Below are positions 34,801 to 48,000 of a DNA stretch of 64,000 nucleotides, in pieces. The notes under the pieces are model-generated. The model had not been told where the DNA came from. It did no database searches and was given only the letters and a program-made list of their open reading frames with translations. Each line of letters starts with the position of its first letter. Within the stretch, counting starts at the first letter, position 1. The translations under genes and the position numbers were made by a program. This stretch comes from Siderastrea radians (Eukaryota > Cnidaria > Anthozoa > Scleractinia > Rhizangiidae), in the NCBI GenBank assembly GCA_964017195.1, contig OZ024894.1, positions 2,308,260-2,372,259 on the forward strand, given 5' to 3'.

Positions 34801-37800
34801 CTGGAGTGAGAAAACTAGCTCTAAAGTTTTTGAGCTTTTCATATATGTGTAAAAGTTATCAGAGAAATTAAATTGAATGTTTATATCGGGGTGTTAGAGC
34901 GCAAAAAAAAGAGTTTTTCGTCTTCTTTTATAAAGTAACGATCCCATGGACTTGCATGGTGTGCCGTTAGTATGAAGAAAGAAATTGCATTAGGCGCAAA
35001 GTGACAGGAGGATGATGATGTTGAATAATTATTTAGGAATAAATATTACAGATAATTGTTGTAATCTTTGTGAAATGCATTTTCGTACCTTTACAAAGAG
35101 GCCAAGACAAAACCAGGGGCAAAGAAATAGTTTAGCACGTCACAGGACACTGTTTCAGGTCTTTACTAAAATGATAATGTTTGCTTCTATTTTTAGAATG
35201 TCAAAAAGCTCTCGGAATGGAAAGCGGTGCAATCTCTCGATCTGACTCACAAATCAGCGCCTCTTCAGAGTTGAATGCCAATCATTCCGCCATCCAGGGA
35301 AGACTAAACATTCAAGAAACTTCAGGTAAAGCCGGGAGCTTGGGAACCTGGCACTAATGACGTCAATCCATGGCTGCAGGTTGATCTGCGTAATCAGATC
35401 ACTAACGTAACGCGTGTGGCAACGCAAGGACGAAATTATAACAGGCGATGGCCCCCTGGTTCTCACAGTCAGTGGGTAAAAGAATACAAGTTGCAGTACA
35501 GTGACGACGGTGTGAACTTCCAATACTACCGGGAACAAGGACAACCCACAGATGAGGTGAAAATACTTTGTCTGGGAAACGTTTTAACTGATAAACTGGA
35601 ATGTACTAACGATAGTGACAAGGTAACGGAAGAGGTTTAAGACATGGAATCGACTCCCAAGCACAAAGAGAACGCTGGTTTCATCACAGACATTTTGCAA
35701 TGCCGTCCGTAGCATATATCGTTCTTTTTAATGTAATTAACTCAGTTCCTTCTTCCTTCTTTTTAATTGTGTTTATTATATTTTTTCTAGGGGACTAATG
35801 AGGTCCTAGTCAGTTCCGAGGGTATCTGAAGAAAAATATTTCCCAAAAATTCACATTTAATCCGATTTAACGATAATTTATAGCTGCGTGGCCGGATTGC
35901 ATGTAAACGTTTATAATAATAATAATTTATACTAATTAATAATTTATAATAATTTATTGACTTCTAATGATCAAAAGCGCAGTGGAAAGCGTAAAGAAAT
36001 AACTACAGTAGTAAATAAATACATCTTATTCGATGGTTTAACATATAATACGCGCGGATATCCGGCTTGCGAGTTGCGTAGTATTTTTCCGGACCCCAAA
36101 GGGACGAGGAAAAATACGAGCAATGAGCAAAATGTCCTCGCGTATTATATGTTAAGCCATCGAATGAGAGATTTATTATTCCACTTGTAAAAAATCACTT
36201 CCAAATTTGGTTTTTCTAGTCCTTCGGCCAGAAAACCTAGGTTTTGCAGTGCTATACATAAATTTGCTGTGTAATACCGTGGGTTATTTTGTGCGTTCTC
36301 TTGACCTTATATGGTAAAATGGCGCAAGAGTGGAATAATAATGCTAAATACTAGGACCTATAAATGATCATCACATCATAACATATCACAATAATAAGCT
36401 TAGCATTTTCTTTTCTGATTGGTTTAGGAGTTTGATGGGAACGCAGACCGGGACACGGTTGTGTATCATGATTTACATCCACCAGTCAGGGCACGTTACT
36501 TCCGTTTTCGACCAACTGAATGGCATAATTACATTACAATGAGGGTGGAGCTTTATGGCTGTAGAGGTACGTACCCAAGATCTCAGTCTTATTCCGTCAA
36601 TTACTTAGTTATTTTACATCATACCCTTGTTTACCTTCTACCGTTTTTATTTTTTGAGCGCTACACTGAAATAAACACTAACCAGCGAATTTCAGAGGTT
36701 GCTATTTCAACTGGTGCAAGACCGGGAAAGGGGTGCGAGGGATGTTGCGAGGGATCTCCCGTAAAAGCTTTAAAGCTGTGTGGGTATATGCGCACAGAAA
36801 GCAGTAGAATACTAGCTGTTTGTGTCCCATATATAAGGTAGGGCTTCACAAGCGTCCTTACATCTCCTTGAGCCATACAGTAACGCCGACTTCTTATATA
36901 CAGTATAAAAATTATAGGAAATAAATCTTAAACCGTAAATGAAAAATAGCCCGATCCCAAAGGAAGTCCGTTTCAAGTAAGAGTCCATTGAATTGCGCAC
37001 TGGATATATTCAGTGTACGGAACATTTTCAGAGTGGGAAAAGGCTATTTCACGCTAGGCAGCCTTTTCCCAGGCTTCGTGAGACCGCTGAAATGTAAATT
37101 CAATTTTGCCGCGGGAATGGTCCCTTATAATATATTCCATTGTGATACGCTGCTATAAGGTTTCACAAGTTATAGTGCAACTGCATGAGTGTGTTGAAAA
37201 TGCCCTAAATTCCATCGGTCAGGAACGCTTCCTTGAACAAAAAATTTATATCTAATTGATAAGAAAAGGAAAAGGTATTCGAACTTTTTAATGGTACCTT
37301 CGAAAATGGGTCAATAAACAAGTTCTTTTGTTAAACTAACAAGAAATTCGAAATTTTGGTACTGTTGCCGGATTCTAGATATTTACAGAGAGCCGCTCTT
37401 AAGTACATTTGAAGTAATCTAGATCAACATTTTCGTTTGCATTTCAATGTCCCCGAGTATGGTCCAAAAGCGCTTTTCGCTCATCTAATCCTGTCAAAAT
37501 TGTAGCATGTCACTGACTGGCAACAGCCAACCATATCAATGATATGGTCACTTGTTTTGAAATACGTATTTTTAGACTTACGATGTTGTTTGTAACTTTT
37601 TCAGTACAAACCAAGCCTCCAACTCCAGGTCCTTCAGGTGAGCAACAAACTTGAAGAGGAAATCAAATACCCCTTGCGCCCTTTTACCTTCCCCTTACCC
37701 ACCGCAAAAGGCGAGGGTATAAGAGCCAGCACCCCTTGAATATTTGCCAATTTTTCCCTTGGACGCGCATATAACGACATGATGAAAATGGGGAGACTGA

Positions 37801-37817
37801 GGATTTAATCATCATCG

Positions 37818-37865
<48 letters not shown>

Positions 37866-40800
37866 ACAACAACAACAACAACAACAACAACAAAATCATT
37901 TCTTAACAAATTTTGGACGACAGAGGCATGTGAAGCCAGCTATTCGTGAAGGGTGAATAATAGAAAGAACAATAACAGAGAAAACAACTGTTCCTTACAG
38001 ACAGCAATCTGACAAGCACATTTAACGCCGCGGCTAAACGTTCCAATATTGTTGTTAAAACATTTTTTGTGTGACAGTGTTGGATCTAGATGGGCAACTA
38101 AGCGACATTTAACATCACTCCAACATTCAAGGGTGCTTAGTGTTCTAACTTTGTCAAACAAACAAATCGGTTGTACAACAATATGGGAACGTTTATCCGC
38201 AGTAAGCGTGCACCTTCGTCGTCCATCCAGCCATATTCTGCTCAGGTTTCTCTTATACAGTAGCCGTCAGTGAAACCTTTTAACTAATTTCTTTTGCGTG
38301 TTTGTAAAAAATATAATAGTTGAAGTATCTGTAATTTATTCCAGATGGCTCACAGTGCCCAGCGGAAATGTTAGATGGAGTGTCGTGGTCAGTTACTGCA
38401 GGAGGAGGGACGGATGTAAAACCGTGTCCAAAAGGGGCCAGAGGTACGTCACTGACAAGAATATGTAAGGATAGAAGTTGAACATGGTCAAAGGGGTCTC
38501 TAAAACAGAAGCTAAGGGAGTATGAAGCTCCTTTTTTAATTGCAGAAAACCCCATATTATGAGAACAGTTAAAAAACTATAATTTTCTTCTGGCAACAAT
38601 AACAGCTTCTTTTTTGAAAACACACAAAAAAAGAGTACAAGATTGTAACGAGTTTCAATGTTACACTACTCTCTTAGTTTTCATTGACGTCGATTGGTGA
38701 AGCCATATACTTGCACTCATATATTCTTCGCAGGAACGGCGTCTCGGAAATGTGCAAAGAATGGAACGTGGAAAGACATGAACTTCACAGGCTGCAGCTC
38801 CGAACAGTTTATCAAGCTTGCTAACGTGGTGCGTAATATGTACCTAAAACTCTATGTGAGACGGTCGCTTATACTAGGGGTTGAAACCTAGCGTTTGGTA
38901 ATCAATTTTATTTAAACTGGTCCTGACGGAATTGGTCGCACATATACGTAGGAAGATTATCGTGTACAAGCTGGGATAGCTTGCATCGATGGTTATTTGG
39001 TTATTGTTTATGTAACGTTTTCCAATAGATCTGATGATCACACCTTTTCTTTATCTACTCTTTACTTTGACTTAATTCCTTTCACCATTTTGCGTGTTTT
39101 CTTTCAGACGGAAGCAATCATGAGAGGCTTTCCATCGGATCTCAATGCCCAACAAGTTCTAGCACAGTTGGTGAAAGCTTCTCAGCCTGTAACGAACAAT
39201 TCAGTAAGGCCGACACAGATCTACGGAGACGATTTGGTTACAGCAGTGGATATACTTGTTAAAATGGCCAAATGTAATGGCAAACAAGTCAACGTAAGCT
39301 CAACAAAAGATTTTGAAAATTATGCGCAAGTGGCCAGTAATTTGTTGGAATCAACAAACAACAGAACTTGGAAGGAACTAGAAAAAGTAAGTTAATTTTT
39401 CTTTGTCACAGAAAGTTCTACAACGATCAATATCGTCATCATCATCGTCATCGTTTTTCTTTGTTACAGAAAGTTTTTCTATATTCAACATCGTCATCTT
39501 CATCAACATCGTCGTTATCGTCACCATTTTCATTGGCACGATTGTTGTCGTCTACGAGACATCTGTACTTGTTTGGGTACTTTTAAGCTGACTGAAGTTA
39601 TAACCGTTGCGTAAATCCGATGATAACAACGACGACGACGATGGAAATCAAAAGAGGCCATCCGTGGAATCGGTTCAGGAAACATTTAAAAAAGATTAGC
39701 ATTACAAAATTGGCAAAATCCTGCAATCTGACGATATGACATTTTAAAGAAACGAAGAGGGTTAGCGTGAACAAGTGTTCACATTTTGCTCCGTCGTGTT
39801 GAAACGATTCTTGGGTCAGTGTATAGACAACAAATAACAACAGACAGCAAAGCCAGTTTCTAAACAATAATTTTACCTTTTTACTTAAAGGCACTTATTA
39901 GATTATCGACAAAATTCACTAAAATCTGACAATGAGTTCTACATCTATCCATTTCCTTTTAAAATAACCCCATATTATTAAAATAATACTTCAACTGTCT
40001 TGCGTGTTTTATTTGCAGGCTGGTCAAGGTAGGAGTCAAATCTTGGTCAAAGCAATGGATGATTATGGACTAGGAGTCGCTTCCACATTTAATGCGTCGA
40101 CATATTCGAAATTTGTTCAAGCAAAGAACCTGATGATGAGAATTGATCGCTTTCTAGAGGGAATTCCGGTATGAACAAAGTTGGTTTTGGAAATATGCTT
40201 CTTCCTCCTAGGAGATCTCGACTGATGGAAACGTATAAAAAGTAGTATAAGAAGTATAGAAAAGTATTTAAAAAAGGCAAAATCTAAAAAATTGACAAAA
40301 TAATGAAAACCAACGTACGCTCTGTGTACTCTGACTTTCCTTTCTCTTTTTTTTCAGTCGGGATTTAAGGGCCTAAAGGTTGCCTATAACCAAAGTTCCA
40401 TCTTTTTGCCTCATCAAGTGTTCAGTTCATCTCAAGATTCTCGCGTTGTAACTCTGGTTTACCTGACGTTAAACGATGTTTTATCACTTTCAAAAGAAAA
40501 TGAAGATAACCAGACTCTCTCGACCAGTACAGCTATTGTGTCTTCCACTGTTGAGCCCAGGCCCCCAGACGTTCTAAACAAACCTGTCAAGATCGTATTA
40601 CACAACAAAAAGGTGGGTGGTTTTTGGAAAACCTTTCCTCTGGTTTTCAAAAATGTATAAAGATAAATTTATTAGCCCTTTCTCTTCTAGAGTAATAAAC
40701 TAGCGTGCTTCTACATTTTGAGTCTGGACGAAATCAGAAATTGTGACCATTCAAATGAAAGCTACTGAGCAACAGACTTCATTCCAAAATGGCTGCCATA

Positions 40801-42003
40801 GATTTTGTTGTTGGCCAAGTTTGCCAGAAATTAAATCGACAACTTCACTTGAAAAAGCGACATAAAATAAGAAATCTTGGAAAGTTTAGTGTTTTGGTCT
40901 AAAAAACTTGAACGTTCAAGTTTGAGAGAATTGAGATTAGTTCCTTGTCTTGGCTTGCCAATGAAGTAATAATATCTCGTGTATATTTTTATACGGTTCC
41001 CTGGAATGTTAGAGCTAATGTTTGGAGGTAGTTCCTTTTGAGGCTCAAAGGTTATGACTCGTACAGTTTTGAGAGATTTATAGGGGAAACGTGATTTTTG
41101 TCACCCTTCTGGTTTGGACAAAAATAAATCACTGTATTTTCTCATCAAATTAAATTATGACCTTAAAACTTTACACAACTATTCCCTGTGACTTAATCTT
41201 TATATCTCGACTTCATTTTTCAATACTTTCAAGGGGCGTTCTTGATTTTGGTTTAAAGCATTTTTTCAGGTTTACTCCTATCTTGAACGTTTTGAGAGTA
41301 AAGAGTTTAACTTTAGTAAACTCTTAATTAACATCGCATATTTTCCGGCTGAATTCTATTTCTTTATTGTTATTGTTTTTTGATGTCAAGTCGAGCACCC
41401 CTTCAAACTTTACTTTACAAGCAAACTGCGTATTCTGGAGGCCAGGAGAATCCGCGATATGGAACACCAGCGGCTGTAGGCTGGCCCCTGGTGAATCCAA
41501 CGTCACTGTGACGACGTGCGAATGTGATCACCTGACCATCTTCGCAGCACTCATGGATCCATATGGCCCACCTGTAAGTAATCAAAATTATCAATTTCTA
41601 CCTCTTTTCTTCCGGCAACTTGCTCGCCGAGTTGTCTTAATTGACTTTCTTTTCCTCTCTAACCCAAGTTTTGTATGTTGGGATCGTTTTAAACACCTTT
41701 ACGACTGAAATGTCCATAGGCCTCACGATTTTGGTGACATTTTTGTTTTAACAATTTCTCTTCTTGAATTCTTTTTTTCCGTATACAGGACAATAATAAA
41801 GTTCACAAGGAATTCGAAGTTTTGGAAATCATCTCCATTGTTGGCTGTTCCATTTCGCTCCTCGCTGTTCTCATTACCATAGCTGTGACTCTGTTTTTCT
41901 GGAGAGTGCTAAAGAGTCCAAGGGCTAAAGTGCTGCTTACCTTATGTGCTGCCATTGCAGCTACCTGAATGAATGAATGAATGAATGAATGAATGAATGA
42001 ATG

Positions 42004-42038
<35 letters not shown>

Positions 42039-45000
42039 GAAATTAGCTGAAGAAACAGTTTAGCGTTTACATTTAATATTGGAGGCAACGAATATCCAAC
42101 CGTTTTACTTGTTTAGCGATTTCATAATTGTACCCATAACGGTTTAAGCTTGGAGGAGGATTACAAGTTAACGTTTCTACATGATTCTCAGACGGGGTGT
42201 CCTGTAATAGTTGATTTACAGGTTAACGTTTCTCTATTTCTGTGACTCTTAGGCTGGGTGTCCTGTGGTAGCGGCCTTACTGCATTACTTCTTACTAGCC
42301 TTGTTCTCGTGGATGTTGTGCGAGGGAGTGCTACATTACATTTTACTCGTGAAAGTGTTTGGAGGTGGTGCTGAAGAAAAAGTCAAATATTTTTACATAT
42401 TTGGATGGGGTAGGTTAACTCTGTGTTTTGTTTTGTTTTTTTTGGTCTCCAACAATTATCTGTGCATGCTGATACAAGAAAGTAGGCTAACTAGAATTCC
42501 TTAGTAAATTCATACCAAAAGGAAAACCTTTTGATTAATTAGAGAGAAAAGGTAAACGGTTTGTTTATTGCGTACGTCTAATCAACTGTAAACGTGAAAT
42601 GTCTATAATATACGACCCCACTCCAAATCCTGCTGTTTTTAAGTGCACCTAATCCCCCAAATTTTCCCCCGTCAAATAAATTCTGTTATCATTTGGAGCA
42701 TTTCGTCACAAAAAGTTTTTGATTTGGTTTAATCCCTGATTTTCTGTGCGCGGTTGAAGTACGGAAAATCGGACGAAAATAGACATCATTTTGGTTCAGG
42801 GTCGAGCAGTGAGGGCATGGGACTAGTCATCTTGTGACGTCAAATCAAGAACTCGCAGTCTCGCGCTATCTCCATCGGAGCTATATTTCTCTTGAGCTCT
42901 CGAAGATGTACAGCAAACTGTCGACCGTTCGTATTGCTCCGAGACATAGTAACCAAAGAAACGAATCACAAGACGTATCACTACAAAAATACAGCATTTT
43001 TTGACGACGAGCGACCAGAGGCGAAGAGACGAAATTAGTGGATTTTGTAAAGCAATAGCGAGCCGAGCGGCAGCCTTCCAAGCACTCGACACTATGCTCG
43101 ATGCATTTTAAGCAAAGATTTGTTGTTGCAGAAGAAGGTATGAGTGAATGAACAAGTTTAGTATCCGATCAAATGATTCAACGGCCGATTAACCACAGAA
43201 TACCCGCGATACTTGGCTGACCTGATCCGATCAAATGATTCAACGGCCGATTAACCACAGAATACCCGCGGTACTTGGCTGACCTGGGTACTCAACAACT
43301 CATGCGTCTGCAAAGGAGACCATCAAGACATGTAAACTGCATGGGCTATGAAGTCCCATTTTCTCGTACAAATTACCATCAAATGTCATTCGTGCCAAGA
43401 ACTGTTCGTGATTGGAATAGCCTTCCAGATTCCGTGGTTCTGGCACCTAGCCTGGAAGCCTATAAGGACCGGCTGTGGTGCCACTTTGCCAATAGCCACT
43501 GACCATACCCTAAGTTTTTAATTCCCAAGCACCTGCACTGACGCTCACGAGAATCTTAGAAATAGAGAATTTTAGAAATAGCACCTGTACTGATGCTCAC
43601 GAGAATCTTCATTAAGAAGGAGGTGGGTTATCCGAGGAAGAACAAGAAGAAGATACGCGGTACGCAGAAAATTATTACTTTTGCGAATTATTCAAGTTGG
43701 CTACGCGGTAAGCGCTAAATAATTACATGTAAGCGGTGCCCAAAACAGCGAAGGGTCTAAAATTGAAGACCGTATATATAGAAAGTACTCCTTCAGCAGA
43801 ACCGAATGTGCTCTCTCCACAATAACAAACCATTTCCATTATTCCTTATTCTAGTATATGAACGTACCTCGCTATGAGAATTTTATCTTGAGTCATATTA
43901 AATCACTCGAGCATAAAGAAACATTACTGTGCAGAGATCCCTTGTTCATATCCTCCGTTGAAGAAGACGGCAAGCAGTCTGTTTCTGAATTCTTTTATTA
44001 CCATTTTTTGTGCGAAAAAAAGCCAAAAGAAGATCGAAGTGTGAGCGATGAGCGGCTAAGCCTCGAGTCGCGAGTTAAACAAGGGCCGGTTGATTTACAT
44101 AATTTGTACATTTCCGCTCGCGCGTGGGATCTGAGGAGACTGCTCGCACGTTCACGCGAAAAAAATGATTGGTAAGATAATCTCAGTTGAACCAATACTA
44201 ACAAACTCTCGTCAATGTCCTTTAGGAAATAATTGCCTTCCTGATTCACTAGTGTTATAAATTGTTAGTGTTAATGCTGGTTACAGAAATGGACAAGACG
44301 TGAGTAATATCGCAGTTTCCACATTTACTTCTTTGTAAAATAAATAAATGAAGAAAGGAATGCTTTATTAAAATCTCCATTTCTATAAGAGATTCCCTCA
44401 GCTTGAATATAAATCTCAAATGCAAGAAGCGGAGAGCAGGAAAACCAAGACCAAACGTGAAGACCGAACGTGCGAAATAAAATGTAAACACTCACGGGCG
44501 AAGCTCAGCATTCCGGCTTCTTCACGGCCCTCCAAGGCCAATCGTAAGTTGCTTTATTTGCTGTTCCAGTTCTTAGTTTGCTTTTCTTTCCTTTTTGCAT
44601 TGAGCAATTCATTCTTCGTTGGTTAGCGGCTTTTTAGCAGATATGGGCAGGACGGCACTTTCCTCATCCTTTGTCGGTGTACTGTCGACTTCGTGTTCCG
44701 CATCTATCTCGTATTCAGAGCTAAAATTCATCTGCAAATTAGCAGAATCCGCGTAGCTCGTCTCAGTAACTGCTTTGGATTACAACATTGGAATTTTAGT
44801 CCTACTATGACTTTGTTCGAATTAGCTAGAAGGTCAGAAGGCTTTGATCAACAAATAAAGTCAGAGAAACACAGCTAAAAACTAAGCGGCGTGGAATTCT
44901 TGGTTCTTGGTCTGACGTCACAACTATGGCTCGCCCCAGGTTCCTCTTACTCGGACTTGAACCAAATTTTTATTGAATTTAACAGGGCACAAAAATTTAT

Positions 45001-48000
45001 TTAGCCGAAAAAAAATTTTAGGGGTTTGGTGCACTTTAAATAGTCAGGTACACAGGAGCCCAAAATGTGACACCCACGGACATTTTTGTCTGATTTTTGG
45101 CAACATAGCTCTATTTATTAACTCGAGTACGCTGCTTTCGAAAATCATTGTTGCCGAGCTCAATTCTTGGGTTAAGATGGTGTTTTAGGGCATTTAATTA
45201 TGACGTCATTGTCCAAATAAGGAGTTTTCTTTCCTTTAGCAATTTTAAGTTTAATAGATCCAGAAATTCTTTCTTCACGTGACAATTGACCACGCCCTCT
45301 CATATAAAATTTACCTTATCACATGTATAACTTTGATATTTTTTTTAAATCGAATGTGATTCTTGTTTTAATAAAAGTTGCAATTGAAAACATGCAATCC
45401 TTTCAATATCGTCAAAACACGAGTTCTTGGCAATTGGAAAAACGTCCCGTGCCTACCCTAATCAAGGTAAGGTAAAAACGTTTTACAGCTAATTCAAAGG
45501 TGAAAACTAATTGAAAGACAAAGGGTGGATTTATTTGAAGCGTACGCGTTTTGCTGTCGCATTTGCTCGTTGGAATTTTTTTTATTGTTTTGGAGATTAA
45601 AAACAATATTAAATTCCAATGTGAAAACGCCATAATTAGAAGCGGAGTGCGACTGGAAAGAAGGGTGGCGGCATCGTTGGTATCACAAAGACACCCTTTG
45701 CGGTTAGCAGATGGACTTTATCCCACAACCTGCGTTCCTAAATTGCTGCGCAAACATCAGCGATGTTTGACATACACCATGACGACTGCTTGATCCACAA
45801 AGAGAGTGCCAAGGAGAGACAGAAGCAAGATAATGAAGCTGAGAATACCCCACTCGTCAGAGACAAATGGGACACTGCAGAACATTGCCACAAAAGATCT
45901 TGCGACTCCAGAAATTGAACAGTCTCTCGTCCAAGTTCGTTTTCTGGGACAGACCCAGCTTGAAAGATTCGTGGAACGGAGGCTGCTATCTGCAGAAAGA
46001 GAAGAAGAAGAAGAAGAAGAAGAAGAAGAAGAACTTCCTTGACCCAATTTCCAAGAATAATCTGCCTACATTTGAAGTTAAAAGTGCTGCAACTAGCTCC
46101 GAGAAGGGAGAGATTCTGCATGCGGGCCGGAGTATCTTATGTCGTCTAGTGATAGCGTATGATGCGAGGCACGAGGTAAACATGCAAGCCATATTCCAGC
46201 ATGCGCTAACGCAGAAATGAACCCCGCCATGGAAAGTTCAAGCGCCCGGAGTCAGTTACAGTTCAAGGAAATGCTGCCTTGTTCATCGATGGCTTTGCTC
46301 TGGTGGCAGCGATTGGACAACCAGAAAAAGCAAAGACTCTCGGTGGCTTTGTGGACGCTGTGTCACGGAAAGGTTCTGGATACCAGAGGATCGACATGTT
46401 TTTCGATCATTATCGCAGGCACTCCATCAAAGCAACGACAAGAAGTCAACGCCCCAAGAACACGGCGCGGCCTGTGCGCAGAGGTATTGAAGGAAGAGAG
46501 GTTCCGTTGCCGATGAAGTGGCAAGCATATCTGGCACTAGGAGAAAACGAAGCGGACTTAGCACAGTTTTTCTCAGAATAACTTATCGTGCATGCAAGCA
46601 CCTGCTGACACTACACGGTAGTATCTGGCAGTTGTTCAAACGAAGAGGATGTTCTCTGCGCGCATTCAGAAACCGGTGCTTCCGAACCCAGAGGAGACGG
46701 ACTGGACGCTAGCAGAAGATCTACTGGTCCCTGTCTTTATGACACTAGATCCAATCCCGAAGGCTTGTTTGGAGATGGATTCATATCGATGCACCACAGG
46801 CCGTGCGACTCTTCGCTGTAAATGCAGAAAGTCGCATTTCGTATGCACTGGACTGTGTGGATGCACCAAGACCGACGCTAATTGCTGAATCAACCTGCTC
46901 TAAAACGCATTAAAGACGCTTGTATAAACAGCAATATTAGTTCAGTATTTTTGAAAGAGTTAAGTAGATTTATTCGTAATATTTACAATAATGGTTAACA
47001 ATATTATAGACAGATTTAAACCTAAGAGTAAGGAGCAACGTCCTGTTAATTTGATTTCGTAAATACATACATACGTACTTTATTCGTCCGTAAAGGGCTT
47101 TACATGAACTCAACCAAAGTCACCATCATGAGCCCGTGACAGACAAAGTACATTTTGAAATGGCCTAGTTTCAGCAATATACAAAACAAACAATAAAGTT
47201 CTATCTCCAAGTGTAACAACGATGATGCTAATCTCCATTTTCCTACTGTAAAGCTGAAAAAATGGAAAGCTCGATATATGGACATTGTCTAGCCTGCGAA
47301 CGCAGACCTACTTCCGGCTGTCGTTTCCCTCCGCCGAAACGACAGCCGGAAATACGTCTGCGTTCGCAGGCTAGACATTGTCATGACGTAGCTCCTGATG
47401 CTCGCGAGCTCGTAGCTTCAGCGTGGCTTGACGAGAACATTTTTCTTTCTTATTTCAATTGCAACTTTTTATTAAGTAGCGCTTCGACTTAGAGGGAAAA
47501 AGAAATCGGCACAGGAATGCAACGAATGTCGCGCGCGACCGCATCATAATTGGCTTATTCAATTAAAATGCAACGATTTGATTGGTTGAAATTACTTTCT
47601 CTTCGTATTTTCTACGAAAATTGTCGATTGGACGCTCGTAGCGTTCAAGTATGGAACGATCATGTGCCGATCTATTGTTTGGCAGTTTGTCGGGCAATTC
47701 GTATGTGCGCGAAAAAAGTTACGAGGGCTTTGCCGTCGTATCTCTAATTTCATGTCATGTCGGTGGTCACGTACGCAGTGAAAGTAATTTGTATCGGGGA
47801 ATCGAAAAAGCGTCTTGAAGGCATGTTGAGTCTCTTCTCTGTTTTTGGCCGCTTGTTTTTCAGTATCTTGAGCCAGAAGATCTCGTAGTGTGGCGTCTGT
47901 ATGCCTAACTTAGTGGAAAATTGTATTTCAAGGCAGCAAATCGACTGCCTGCCCGCGAGACGCTGAGAACGTCTGCATTTGGGCGACACGGGGAAGCTGT

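Larger units (their letters stand above)
33880..37475 (+). repeat. Segmental duplication, copy 2 (contains broken discoidin exon pair)
   Basis: The direct counterpart of 30370-33140, lengthened by a 787-bp MITE (33936-34722) and an insertion at about 36027-36340. Exons, introns and downstream flank are all recognisable. Confidence 0.92.

Noticed and set aside
43858..44175. 105-codon gene in the receptor intron
   Set aside because: No recognisable domain, both strands are partly open, and it is surrounded by transposon remnants.
45806..46042. Acidic Glu-repeat protein
   Set aside because: The poly-Glu end is just the translated (GAA)n microsatellite, and the frame is a piece of the decayed transposon ORF.
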